From Panicum virgatum (lineage: Eukaryota; Streptophyta; Magnoliopsida; Poales; Poaceae), in assembly GCF_016808335.1 (NCBI RefSeq), contig NC_053139.1, forward strand, positions 37,221,954 through 37,285,953: a DNA stretch of 64,000 bases. Direction: 5' to 3'. Position numbers and translations under genes: made by a program. Below the pieces are notes generated by a model. It saw only the letters and a list, made by a program, of their open reading frames with translations, made no database searches and was not told the DNA's origin. Shown one piece after another: positions 10,986 through 21,647 of the stretch (its first letter is position 1; every line of letters starts with the position of its first letter).

Positions 10986-11190
10986 CTCAATTTGTGCGTG
11001 AGTGTGCATGCATGCATGAGAGAGAAGAGAGAGAGTAATTGATTGCTCTGCTGTGCTTTGCGTGGAAAAAGGAGAGCAGGTGCTGATTTGCTTGGTGGAG
11101 AGAGAGCAGTGAGCCTGTCACAATTAGACCAGCAGTCAGATGAAACACGAGCTCTTTCCGTCCTCTGAAAATATTAAAGAACCAGCTAAC

Positions 11191-11348
11191 CTGGACCGGC
11201 CGCCCAGCTGCCGGGCGGCCTGGGGGGCCGGGCGCCCGGTCCTTCAGGGACCGGAACGCAATTTTTTTACAAAAAATTTTACAGATAAGTCCTGCCGCCC
11301 GGCAGCGGGACGACCAGGTACCGGCTGCCCGGCAGCTGGGCGGCCGGG
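11191..11348. repeat. GC-rich inverted repeat
   Basis: GGCCGCCCAGCTGCCGGGC near 11196 is nearly mirrored by GCCCGGCAGCTGGGCGGCC near 11322, within otherwise AT-rich DNA. The arms could fold into a stable hairpin. No element ends were defined. Confidence 0.5.
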
Positions 11349-11483
11349 GTATATTTCTGTAAATTTCGAAAATAAAAATATATTTTTGTAAAAAACGAAA
11401 ATAAAAAAATAAAAAAAACCGCGGCATTTGCAGAGCGGAGCACAAGTGCACAACCCGGGCGATGAAATGATGTTTAATCCCAC

Positions 11484-11930
11484 AGCGCCGAGTATTATTG
11501 AGGTGCACCTGCAGGCATCGAACTCAAGGAGCTGCGTGGTGAGCACAAAGCGAACTATTCTTTCGCCTTTTACTAAAGAATACCGTGTGCGCGCCACAAT
11601 AAGCAGCATACTAGCAGTGTTCCAAAAAGCATGTAAACAGTCTAGCGGTGTTCTAAAAAGCATGTAAACAGTCAAGCCGCGACAGACGGTGATTTGAGTT
11701 GTGGAGTTTGAGGTAGCGGAGTGGTGGTTTGTTGCTTTGAGTATCCGAGTGGTACGTCGTGTGATTGTCGAGTTGTTTGATGCAGAGATGTTTTATTTCT
11801 CTATTATTGTATTGTTCAATCTGAACTTTCATTTTTTTAATATAATCGATAGCTCTCCTGTCTGATTCATTAAAAAAAGCATGTAAACAGTCAAACAAAG
11901 TACGGGACCAGTCAGCTCTTCCACGGCGTA
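11484..11930. repeat. Dispersed repeat copy and three short direct repeats
   Basis: 11499-11612 is similar to 15637-15765 (both contain GCGTGGTGAGCACAAAGC and a degenerate AAGCAGCAT). Downstream, AAAAAGCATGTAAACAGTC occurs near 11624, 11652 and 11872. No gene is visible. Confidence 0.5.
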
Positions 11931-11940
11931 AAAAAAAAGA

Positions 11941-12518
11941 GAAAAGTCCGATTTCCAACCTTCAACTACGAAACCGGACAACATAGGCCATCCAACTGTC
12001 AAAATCGGGCAAATTTGGCCCCTGGAGTGATTTTGAAGGTGGTTTTCTATTTTGTGAGAATTAAAAATATTTAATTTTACACTAAAAAAATTATAAGTAA
12101 TTCATTTTAAGTAAAAAAATTATGAAATGGGTATCAAAGTTTTCTAAAAATGTAATCTATCTACTCTCACATAACTTGTGAGCTATTCAGATCTAATTTT
12201 TTTTATATTCATATATTTGGTTCCTTGCAGTTTTGACTATTATTTTGAACAACTAAGATTCAAATGAAGCAATAATAGATAGTTTACATTTTTAGAAAAA
12301 ATTGGTACTAGTTTCATATTTTTCTGATTTAAAGTGAATTAGTTTTGATTTTTTTTAGATCTAATTATATTTATTTAATTTTTTTAGAAAATGCAAAACC
12401 ACCCCAGGGCCAAATTTGTCCGGTTTTAACAGTTGGATGACCTATATTGTCCGGTTTCATTGTTAAAGGTTGAAAATCAAATTTTTTCGATAGTTCGAGG
12501 ATAAAAATTAGAATTTTC
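11941..12518. mobile_element. Non-autonomous DNA transposon with about 110-bp inverted repeats
   Basis: The left arm (GAAAAGTCC, then AAACCGGACAACATAGGCCATCCAACTGT) is inverted at the right (ACAGTTGGATGACC, then TTGTCCGGTTTC), with an AT-rich centre and no ORF. The style is that of MULE-derived MITEs in grasses. Poly-A on both sides hides the exact ends and duplication. Confidence 0.6.
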
Positions 12519-13134
12519 TAAAAAAAAAAAAGCTCCTCGTGTACTTCCTCTGCGCCATGCCTGACCAGACTATCCCACGCTCCCGAAGCAACACCGATGC
12601 GAAGTAGGACGTGCGCTGCGAGCCCCCTCCCGCGTCAGCCATCATGACGTCGCCGTCGTGGGCTCCGTCGGCGGCGCCGGAGTAGCTCGCCCTGAAGGCC
12701 CAGCACGAGGCCTCGGCCCTCGGCGACCTTGCGCCTGGGTTGATCCGGCGCACCCCGCTCTCTCGGCGGCGTGCTTGCAGACCGGGCAGCGGAAGGGCCG
12801 TGCCCAGCAGGCCAGCAGGAGGCGGCGAGACGACTTGTCGGAGACAGAGAGGACGGAGCGAGCTGACCGGCGCTGTCGATTGGCCATCTTCTCTCGAGAT
12901 TTTGCTTGCCTCCCGAAAAGATGGTGCTGTCGAGACTCCACCATCTTTGGCCCCACATGTCACTGGGTAGAGCGTTGACTGCTCCTCACGCATCCTAGTG
13001 GCCCTGCAGTGACCCCACCTGCCAGCGGCCCAGTAAGCCCCATCCAATTCTCCACAGGTGGTTGCATCAATTGATCTCATGGTAATGTGGGTTATACTGG
13101 GCCGCAAAGCCACAAGGCCCGCCCCATCAGATTG
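12519..13134. other. GC-rich unclassified sequence
   Basis: There are long overlapping open frames on both strands but no domain that I recognise. The composition suggests an old gene fragment or Pack-MULE interior; I cannot support a gene. It is the target into which the LINE at 13149 inserted. Confidence 0.3.
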
Positions 13135-13341
13135 AGAAGCCGCTGCATTTCTCGATGGTCAGCTGACATACCTCATGGGAGCACTGCCGCTGCCGCTGGG
13201 TGTGATAGAGAGTGTGGACAAACACAGACGTGGCTTCCTCTGGACTGGGGAGGGGACGGTCGCATGGTTCCAGCTGTCTGATTGCATGGGACAAGGTCAA
13301 GCAGGGGAAGACACAAGGCGGATTGGGGATCAAGGATCTTG

Positions 13342-13635
13342 GGCCGTGTTTGGTTGCATAAACCAAAATTTCAAAAAAAAATTCCGACACCTGCATGAAG
13401 ACTTAAATATAGACGAAATAAAAAACGCATTGCGTCTGCTGTCTGTAAATGGCGAGACGAATCTAATGAAACTAATTAGGTTATAATTAGATGCTAAATT
13501 GATACAGTAATGCTACAGTAAATAATCTCTTACAGACGAGTTTTGTAATTATTTTTGTGATTAGTCTATGTTTAGTACTTTAAACGTAGAAAGATGTTTT
13601 TTCAAAAAATTTACGGGAGGCAACCAAACACAGCC
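13342..13635. mobile_element. Tourist-like MITE inside the LINE
   Basis: 294 bp with inverted ends GGCCGTGTTTGGTTGC / GCAACCAAACACAGCC and a 3-bp duplication TTG (13339-13341, 13636-13638). Removing it with one TTG restores the LINE frame ATCAAGGATCTTGGGCTACA (IKDLGL), so the insertion came after the LINE. Confidence 0.9.
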
Positions 13636-14134
13636 TTGGGCTACAGAACTCCTGTCTGCTCATCAAACTCCTGCACAAGCTGTTTGCCGGCGAAGAATCA
13701 TCTTGGGCACTGTGGGCCCGGCAACATGTGAGCATGGCATCACTTGAGGGGGATCTCCAAGGGAACCACTGGGATGCCCTCAGGGATTTACTCCCGGTCT
13801 ATCGCGCCATCACCACGGTTGCCATTGGAAACGGCCGCCACACCTCCTTTTGGCACGATGTGTGGACGGGGGATGAGAGCTTGGCGGAACGTTTTTCGTT
13901 GCTACTTAGCCACTGCAAGACCACAACACAGTCAGTGCAACGCATGTGGGAGACGGGGTTGCAACACCACCTCGTCCACCGACTGAGTGCTGCTGCGGCC
14001 GCTGAACTGGTCGCGGTCCAGGAAATCATGGCCAGCACTCAGCTCTCGGCGGCACCTGACGTGAGGCTCTCCCCCACGATCGCTCAGGATGGCAAGCTCC
14101 AAACATCGACCCTCTACAAACTTCTCATGTCAAG

Positions 14135-14932
14135 CAGCGGCGAAGCCAGCCCAGAAAATGACCTAGGGCGGACTTTTACGATAAAATTTTTGCACGACCA
14201 GAGCGAGACGCCGAGACTTGCTGCCCGGCTGCAGGCGCCCGCGCCGGCGGCGCACGGGATCTGTTGTCGCCACCGACGGGCGCCGAGATGGGGTTGCTGA
14301 ACGGACGGGCGTGGAGTGGCGTCGCGCAACGGCATCGACACGCCAGCGTGAGCGCCTGAGCGGGACTGCAGGGGGGTAGATGGTGAACTGCCGAAATTGG
14401 CAGTGGCATCTGGTGGCAAGATGTAGTGCTGGGCTGTGGCGCTAGGTTGAACCATTTAAGAGGCCGCAGCCCACTCGACCTCGCGTTCGGGGGGCGCCGC
14501 CGCACCGCCATGAGCCCCTGCCGGAGTTGAGAACAGGGATATTGTCAGCACCCACGAACCAGAGAAAGCATCTCCTACTATGGGCCGCCGCACCAGGAAG
14601 CCTAGTGTCTGTCTTGGCGCGAATGGGTTCGCTAGATGTGCCTGCGCGCACGTATCAGGCCAAGCCCATGTAAACGCAAGAGAGTCGCTAGTTAAATACT
14701 GAGTGCGTGCGAGGAGGAATGGTATCGAACAACTTGTTTGAACTCTTACTCCTTTCTCAAGTAATCTATTATGCGAAAGCTAATTTCCTGTTCTCTTATA
14801 TTTTTCCTATGTTTTTCAGATCCATCCTTCTCTTTTTCTGCTACCTCTACTGTTAACAAATATATTCTGGACTTCACTTAGAGGGACCTAGGGCGGCCGC
14901 CCTGACTCGCCCTAGTGGTGGCTCCGCCACTG
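14135..14932. mobile_element. Non-autonomous hAT-like element inside the LINE
   Basis: 798 bp flanked by an 8-bp duplication ATGTCAAG (14127-14134, 14933-14940). Ends are CAGCGGCGAAGCCAG and, inverted, CAGTGGCGGAGCCAC. Removing it restores the LINE reading YKLLMSSQGAPDASAKFIW. An 8-bp duplication with CA(G) ends fits hAT. No transposase is inside; the interior has only short frames. Confidence 0.85.
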
Positions 14933-15566
14933 ATGTCAAGCCAAGGGGCACCAGATGCATCTGCGAAATTCATCTGGTCCAGCAGCACCCCTCTCCGAGT
15001 GCAATTCTTCGGCTGGCTGTTAGTCCATGACCGGGTGCAGAGCAAAGCAAATTTGCACAAGCGGAAGATAGTTGACGATGCTGTCTGTGACCTCTGCAGT
15101 GCTAGCCCGGAGACGGCAACCCACTTGATCTTTGAGTGCCCAGTGGCGAGCACCTTCTGGAGAACTGTTGGCATTCAGGTCCCGGCTGGCTTTTGTGTGG
15201 ACTCCCTACATCAACTGCCGCATCCAGCGCACGTCCCCGGCGAGCACTTTGAAACACTGGTTCTCCTCTGCTGCTGGCAAATTTGGAAGCGGCGAAATGG
15301 GATTATCTTCCGGCAAGAAGACATGTCCCTCCAACAGCTCGTGGCAGGATGCAGGTCGGAAGCGAGGGTCTGGGCAGCGCGATTGCCCCGTAAAGATGTC
15401 GCAGTAGGCGACCAATGGTGCTCTTTCTTTTCTTTGGCAATGTAAACCCGGTGAAAACTGAAAATCTGTAAACATCTCAAGGGTCGAGTTGGGCCACAAC
15501 TAATTAATACAGGTGGGGGATCCTCTCCCCTTCCGTTGACCATCAAAAAAGAAGAAGCCGCTGCAT

Positions 15567-15757
15567 CACCCAGGCCGGGGAGGTGTTCAGTCTCACACTG
15601 CTTAGCCTAGATGAGATTATCCAGTAGTGACACATCTTATAGGGCGGCAGCTACAGGCTTCAAACCCAAGGAGTTGCGTGGTGAGCACAAAGCCAACTAT
15701 TGTTTCGTCTTTTTTATACTAAAGAAAAAAAAATACCTTGTGCAAACGCGAGAACAA
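15567..15757. repeat. Dispersed repeat, second copy
   Basis: 15637-15757 resembles 11499-11605. It continues at 16298 after the inserted hAT-like element. No gene is visible. Confidence 0.55.
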
Positions 15758-15765
15758 GCAGCATC

Positions 15766-16289
15766 CCTACAGTATAATCATCCGGGGCAACCGCCCAGGG
15801 CCCCAGGTCCCAGGATACCAAGAGCCCCCAATCCAGTATACTTATACTAATTCATGTACATACATATATACTAAATATCCAACTTAAATAAGAAAATAGC
15901 CGGTAAAAGTTCACCCAATCACCCTTTCTATTGTTCGTATCACTACTAATCCATTATTTTTCTTCCATCACGCATTGTCTGTGTGCTTTTCACAATTTCC
16001 CACCTAAAACGTGTGCACCCCTGATGGCTAAGAAAATAGGTTAGTCTCCAATTGATTAGCCTTTAGTTCCTTATAGTACGTTTGCATAATTCTTGCCTTC
16101 TTGATTCGAATATAATTTTAATATCGGTTCTTTAAAATGGCTACAAATCCTGGCTCGTTGTTATAGTATTATGTATCTATTTTATACAATATTTTCACCA
16201 AATAATACAAAACAAATTTGATATTTATTTTAGTGAAGGCCTTGTACTTTAGGTTCGCCCTGCCCCCCGAAAGCACAGGGCCGGCCCTG
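15766..16289. mobile_element. Non-autonomous hAT-like element with GGGCCGGCCCTG terminus
   Basis: Flanked by GCAGCATC (15758-15765) and GCAGCATA (16290-16297), an 8-bp duplication with one mismatch. The related repeat at 11602 reads GCAGCATACTA with no insert and serves as a paralogous empty site. The right end is the palindromic CAGGGCCGGCCCTG; the left end is more degraded. The interior is AT-rich and non-coding. Confidence 0.75.
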
Positions 16290-16466
16290 GCAGCATACTA
16301 AGTTATTTTTGAGGAGGGTGAGTTACTGCTCCTTCAAGCACATGTATGCTATTTTTTTTGGCATGTTATCGTTCAAAAAAGTAATAAAAAATATCGACTT
16401 TTTCTATTCTTTTCTCTGACCAGCATAGAATGTTTGAAAGGCCCAAGTCTCCAATGGAATTCTAAA

Positions 16467-16755
16467 GCCCCGTTTGGCATAGCTTTAGCTTCTCTTAAAA
16501 CAGTTTGTGAAGCGGCTTTTCTGGTAAAGCAGATTTCCTAGTGAAGCTAAAGCTGTTTTGAAAAACGTTTGGCGAAATAGCTTCTTCCTAGTGAAGCTGG
16601 GTAAAGCCATGTTTTTAGCTTCACCCCGCTAGTGGAAGCACATGGATGGCTTCACAGGTTGATTTAGAGGAGAAGCTGCTGCAGTTTTACCTCTTTGGCA
16701 TAGCTTCATAAGAAGCTGTTTTTAATGCTCTTCTTGAAGCTATGCCAAAGGGGCC
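16467..16755. mobile_element. Tourist-like MITE
   Basis: 289 bp with inverted ends GCCCCGTTTGGCATAGCTTT and, inverted from the right, GGCCCCTTTGGCATAGCTTC. The flanks TAAA and TTAAA suggest a 3-bp TAA/TTA duplication. Confidence 0.75.
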
Positions 16756-16844
16756 TTAAATGTTTATTAGACCTTGCACGTCCTTTTCTGCAGTTTTTTT
16801 TTTTGCACGTCAGTTAAGCAGTGGTGCTGCCATCTTAAGGCAAG

Positions 16845-17195
16845 GTTTGGTTTTTTAAGTTTTAGTCATAAGTCCCGTCACATCGCATGTTTAAATATCA
16901 ATAAGAAGTCACATCGCATGTTTAAATATCAATAAGAAATACTAAACATAGACTTATTACAAATCTGATTTCATAAGTTGTGACTTAATCATGAGAAAAT
17001 CTATTAAGCCTAATTAGTCTGTAATTTGACAACTAATTGCTACAATAACTATCCGCTAATCAGACATTAATTATACTTAATAGATTCATCTAGAGCTCTA
17101 ATTGCAACTTATATAATTATTTTTATATTAAGTTGACATCCAAACATTCGAATAGACATCCGAACATCCATCTTCAGGATTTGTGACTGTGTTAG
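16845..17195. repeat. Degenerate MITE-like stretch
   Basis: It contains a perfect tandem duplication (CACATCGCATGTTTAAATATCAATAAGAA twice, 16880-16937; 29-bp unit) and Tourist-like internal motifs (TAATTAGTCTGTAATTTGACA). The ends are not clear. Confidence 0.4.
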
Positions 17196-17837
17196 AGCCA
17201 GCTTCTTGCTTAAAGGATTGGCTTGCATTTCCTTTTCAAACTATCATGATTGTGTGAACGGAACAAATTTTCCAAAAGTCAATATACTGTAGAATCATTC
17301 TGTTTTTTTAGAAATAGGTAAAGACGATAAAGATTATTATTATTATTATTATTATAAGAGCTTTTCTAGATTTAATTTCTATCATCCTTCAAAAAAAGAG
17401 GTAGTTGGAATTTGGTAATTCTGTCACCCCTAGTTGAAATAAAATTGATTATTATTCAGCTTCATAAGAATTTATTTCGTATATTAGTTGCATCTGAGCA
17501 CACGTCCAAACTTCCCTCCAAACAAAAAGAGCACACGTCCAAACTGAATGATATGATATGGATTGTTACAACAGTTTACGTCGACTCAGATACTCTCTAT
17601 ACAAGGTGTAACCGACTTTCATGGAGCATTCATTTTTCTTGTCACGAACACTAGTTCCGTTCAATAACTCTATAAAAATTTATTTATTTGCACACATTTT
17701 GTACAACAACTAGTGCAATAATACTCATGGTCCAGACAGGAACACAATACCCATTTCGTACGTAGCTCCCACCACTAGCTCTGATGACATCGTACTCCTC
17801 CATCTCAAATTATTAGTTATTTCAATTTTTAAATGTA
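17196..17837. other. AT-rich intergenic sequence with an (ATT)n microsatellite
   Basis: Nothing gene-like. A run of about eight ATT units lies at 17333-17357. Confidence 0.6.
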
Positions 17838-17846
17838 TAGATTTTA

Positions 17847-18773
17847 GGGTTTTTAGATTCTTGTCATTACAATTTTGCGACTTTGCAAGAATGTCATTAC
17901 TATTCATCTTATTGGAAACTTGCCATTACAATTTTTGACTTCTTTGAACCGTGCCATTTTATACATTTTTTATGCTCTTGGACCCACTCACAGACCCACG
18001 TATTTTCGTATGGCCCAAAATACTCCTGCTACTTCTCTCCCTCCCACTCACTGACATGTGGGATCCACACGTCAGCTTTTTCTTCAATCTCCTTCCTCCT
18101 CTTCACCATGCCCTGCCCACCTCCCCCTTCCTGCTGCCGTCGGCCGGCCGCCCCTTCTCACTGTCGTCCACCCTCACCCCCCCCCCCCCCACCCATGTAG
18201 AGCCGGATCCGGCCATGCCTCCTCCTGCGCCGCTCGCCGGCAGAGAAGAATCAGGGGAGGGTCGCCTCCCCCTTCCTGCCGCCGCCTCCGCCCCACTCCG
18301 GCCGGCCCCGACCGCCTCCGCCCCTCTGGCTGGCCCCGCCTGATGCCGCACCGCCCGGGCCTGCAGGGGCGCTTGACGTAGCACCCGACCGACGCCTACA
18401 GGGGCCCACCTAACGCCTCACCGCCCGACGCACACCTGCGCCTCCAGCAGGCGACCAGCAGGGGCCTGTGCAGCAGATCGCGGCCAGCAGGGGCGGAGGT
18501 GGGCAGCGTGTGGTGGAGAAGAGGCAGTAGGTTGAAGAAGAAGCTGACGTGTGGGCCCCACACATCAGTGAGTGGAAGGGAGAGAAGCAGCAGGGGTATT
18601 TTGGGCCATACAAAAATACGCGGGTCTGCGAGTGGGTCCAAGGGTATCAAAGATATATAAAATGACACGGTTCAAAGAAGTCAAGAATTGTAATGGTAAG
18701 TTTCCAATACGTGAATAGTAACGGCATTCTTCCAAAGTCACAAAATTGTAATGGCAAGAATCCAAAAAAACCC
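17847..18773. mobile_element. Pack-MULE-like Mutator element (927 bp)
   Basis: A perfect 9-bp duplication TAGATTTTA flanks it (17838-17846, 18774-18782), the hallmark length for Mutator elements. Inverted repeats of about 280 bp begin GGGTTTTT and carry GCCATTACAATTTT and GACTTCTTTGAACCGTG motifs. The short interior (about 18130-18490) is very GC- and CCG-rich, with Pro/Ala-rich frames on both strands. Such GC-rich cargo is typical of grass Pack-MULEs, but the captured gene cannot be named from the translation. Confidence 0.88.
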
Positions 18774-18974
18774 TAGATTTTACTATGCATCGAGATATAA
18801 TATAATATTATATATATATATAGAGGTGCGTAGTAAAATCTATGAATTAAAAAAAACAGAACGATTAATAATTTGAGACGGAGCATCTACTGTAGTAGAT
18901 CGGTAGATGTGATACGGTACGGCGGCCGATCGAGTTCCTTCACGCATGCACATATGCAAGCGCGCATATCATCA

Positions 18975-20824
18975 TCACACGAGATCCTCCCGCATCCTGC
19001 GGGCGAAGTCGCCGGCGTGCTCCTTGGTGACGCAGCTGGCCAGCAGCCGCGTGCCGGCGAGCGGCGCCGGCGCCCTCATGACGATGGCCGACGCGATGAG
19101 GTCGCAGTTCACCAGCGGGCCGGCGGACACCGGCGTGCCGTAGCCGTAGTCGACGTCGTTGAACCCGAGCTTGCTCCAGTCCGACACGTACACGGACTCG
19201 TAGCTGAAGGTCATCTGGAACGGGTCGCGCCCGCCGGTGCGGCCCTCCGCCCAGCGCAGGCACTCCTCGGCCATCCGCCGCTTCGCGTCGCGCACCTCGC
19301 CGACGAGCTCGACCACCGGCGACCCGGCCACCTTCCCCGCCGGCGCCGACACCTTCACGGGGAAGATGGCGTTGCCGTAGTAGCCCGGCTCCAGCTTGAG
19401 CACGTGGCGGGCGCTGGCGAAGAAGCAGAGCCGGACGTCGGCGCTGGGCTCGGCGCCGATGGCGCGCGTCCGGCACTGCCAGAGCTTGGCGACGACGATG
19501 TCGAAGGCGGAGCAGATCTTGCCGCCCGTGGACGCGGCGTACTGCGACTTGAGCTCGGCGATGTAGGCGGCCGGGAAGTCGAACGCGAGGTACTCGAGGG
19601 CCAGCGCCGGCAGCTCCGGGAGCGGGCCGGGCTTGATGTCCGGGTCGGGGAAGCGGTCCCGGGCCCAGACGGGCTTCACGCGGGGCTCCGGCAGCCCGCG
19701 GGCGAGGTCACCGACGGCCTTCAGGAACTGCGCCGCGCCCGTGCCGTCCGCCACCGCGTGGTTGGTGCGCAGGCCGACCACGAAGCCGCCGCAGGTGAAG
19801 GTCGTGACCTGAAATTAAAACATCATCACCACATAAATAATTAGAAAAAATTCACTCATGCTGATGTATTATATGAGACCATCACAATCGAGGTTACTAG
19901 TAATATTTCTAGTAGTAGCAATTCAGAGTTCAGATTAATGTATGGTTTAATTTCCCAAAAAAAGAAAGAGAGATCAGATTCATGGAAAATTTTGAATTAT
20001 TGCACCTGTAGATCTAACTGTTGACTTGTAAGGCGTAACGAACACGTCAGGTTTTGCTTTGTTCAAAGCAGCTAAGTACTACATTAATATGCACATGAGT
20101 AAAAGATAACAAAGACCCCGGTTTTAAAGCCCCGTCTTTGTGTGTTTCATTTGGTCCGATCCAACTGTTTCTTCACTCGTCTCATCAGCCGACGTGGCAA
20201 GACACGCTTGGAGAATTGAAGGGAACATGTTCAGTGCAAAGCGGACAAGCAGCAAGTAGATCCACCAACTACACCGCACCGCACCTGTATCATGGCGAGG
20301 GTGTTGTGTGGCTCGACGGGCCAGAGCTCCGGCGTCGGGCACGGCACGAGCTGCTCCTTGGCGAGCAGCAGCGGGCGCTCGAGGAAGTTGACGTCGGCGA
20401 GGGTGCAGTTGGCGGCGGCCTCCACGAAGTAGACGCCCTCGCCGGAGCACCGCACGGCGGGGCGGCCGGGGACGTCCTCTTCGATCCGCCCCGCGAACGG
20501 GTAGTAGTGCACCAGCGCGTCCGCCAGCGCGCCGCGCACCACCGCGGCCGGGGACTTGCCGTTCACCATCGCCTCCTTGTCCGGCGCCTGCAGGGCGAGT
20601 CTGGGGGCGGCGGCATCGGCGCCCGCGCCACCACCAGCCTCCTCTAGCCCTGCCGGCGCCGGAGAGATGTCGCCGGCGACGTTGCGGTAGATGTGCGCGG
20701 ACTCGACGAGGCCGCGGTGCGTCGGGTACCGGTCCACCCAGGCCATGGGCAGCGTCTCCGACGGCGTGGCGGCGGACGGCCGCACCGGGCCCTCGGACAG
20801 CTTGGTCACCGTGAAGACGCCCAT
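18975..20824 (-). CDS. BAHD-family acyltransferase, two exons, intact
   Basis: Complement(join(18975..19808, 20285..20824)), 457 residues; the 476-nt intron joins MIQ to VTTFTCGGF in phase 0, a position common in this family. BAHD enzymes transfer acyl groups from acyl-CoA to alcohols or amines in the cytosol. The catalytic HxxxD is HAVAD at residues 197-201. The structural DFGWG motif appears as DYGYG near 400-404, a conservative variant. Length matches the family (430-460). The N-terminus MGVFTVTKLSEGPVRPS resembles grass members annotated as hydroxycinnamoyl/benzoyl transferases, but the substrate cannot be read from the sequence. There is no signal peptide, no stop and no frameshift. A TATA box and a MITE lie just upstream. 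Confidence 0.92.
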
Positions 20825-20926
20825 GGATCCGCGGCCTTGTGCGTCTGCTAGCTAGCTTGGGAACGGAAGGAGATCACAGGAGATGGCTCGGTGGGGTTGA
20901 GGTTGCATAGCTAGCGACGCAGGGGT

Positions 20927-20934
20927 TTTTTATA
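20927..20934 (-). promoter_or_regulatory. TATA box of the BAHD gene
   Basis: The minus strand reads TATAAAAA about 103 nt upstream of the start codon. The MITE at 20953-21239 begins 19 bp further upstream. Confidence 0.7.
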
Positions 20935-20952
20935 GGGGCGGAACGGTAGTTG

Positions 20953-21239
20953 GGTGTGTTTAGATCCAAAAAAAACCCCCACAAAATACAAACTTTCCAT
21001 GACATCAAAATCACATCGAAACATTAAATATAGCAAATGACTCATGTATGGAGTACTAAATGTAGGTAAATAAAAAAACTAATTGCATAGTTTTGATGTA
21101 CGTTGCGAGACAAATCTTTTAAGCCTAGTTAGGTCATGGTAGGACAATATTTACCACAAACAAACGAAAAGTACTAAAGTGTGCTACAGTGTCTGATGTG
21201 ATTTTTTCTCCCACCTTTTCCAGTGATCTAAACACAGCC
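20953..21239. mobile_element. Tourist-like MITE in the BAHD promoter
   Basis: 287 bp, ends GGTGTGTTTAGATC and GATCTAAACACAGCC (inverted), duplication TTG at 20950-20952 and 21240-21242. Confidence 0.85.
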
Positions 21240-21297
21240 TTGGGCACCAACCTCCTGCTACACTTTATTTGTTCAGAGTGTATTGATTGTTGACTAA

Positions 21298-21644
21298 GGC
21301 CGTGTTTAGTTCTTTTTACAAAAAATTTTTGCAAAAAAATCTTACCAATTTGAAGTACTAAATGAAGTCTATTTACAAAACTTTTTACACAGATGGGTTG
21401 TAAATCGCGAGATGAATCTAATGATGCTAATTAATCCATGATTAATTAATAATTAGCGGATTGTTACTGTAGCATCGCTATTGCAAATCATGGATTAAGT
21501 AGGCTCATTAGATTCGTCTCGCGATTTACAGCCCATCCATGCAAAAAGTTTTGTAAATAGACTTTATTTAGTACTTCAAATTAGCAAAATTCTTTCGCAA
21601 AATTTTGCGTTTTTGCGTTTACGGGGTGTGAACTAAACAGGGCC
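21298..21644. mobile_element. Near-palindromic Tourist-like MITE
   Basis: 347 bp flanked by TAA (21295-21297, 21645-21647), with ends GGCCGTGTTTAGTT and AACTAAACAGGGCC. The whole element is an inverted repeat: TAAATCGCGAGATGAATCTAATGA pairs with TCATTAGATTCGTCTCGCGATTTA (the arms continue outwards), with a short spacer. Confidence 0.92.
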
Positions 21645-21647
21645 TAA

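Larger units (their letters stand above)
13149..15552 (+). pseudogene. 5'-truncated L1-type LINE (end of RT and zf-RVT region), with two nested insertions
   Basis: Flanked by a 14-bp target-site duplication AGAAGCCGCTGCAT (13135-13148 and 15553-15566), with an A-rich end before the right copy. Reading across gives YLMGALPLPLGVIESVDKHRR and FLWTG, then AWDKV, GLGIKDL, SCLLIKLLHKLF, TSFWHDVW, and finally CDLCSASPETATHLIFECP with LCCWQIWKRRN. This is the RT C-terminus and zinc-binding reverse transcriptase domain (PF13966-like) of plant LINEs. The frame is broken by the MITE at 13342, the hAT at 14135 and small indels. Strong 5' truncation is the usual result of target-primed reverse transcription. 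Confidence 0.88.

Noticed and set aside
12508..13113. 201-codon minus-strand ORF
   Set aside because: No recognisable domain and competing frames of similar length on both strands; reported only as unclassified GC-rich sequence.
18940..19844. Long plus-strand ORF over the BAHD gene
   Set aside because: Shadow of the GC-rich exon 2; the minus-strand frame has HxxxD, DYGYG and a phase-matched intron.
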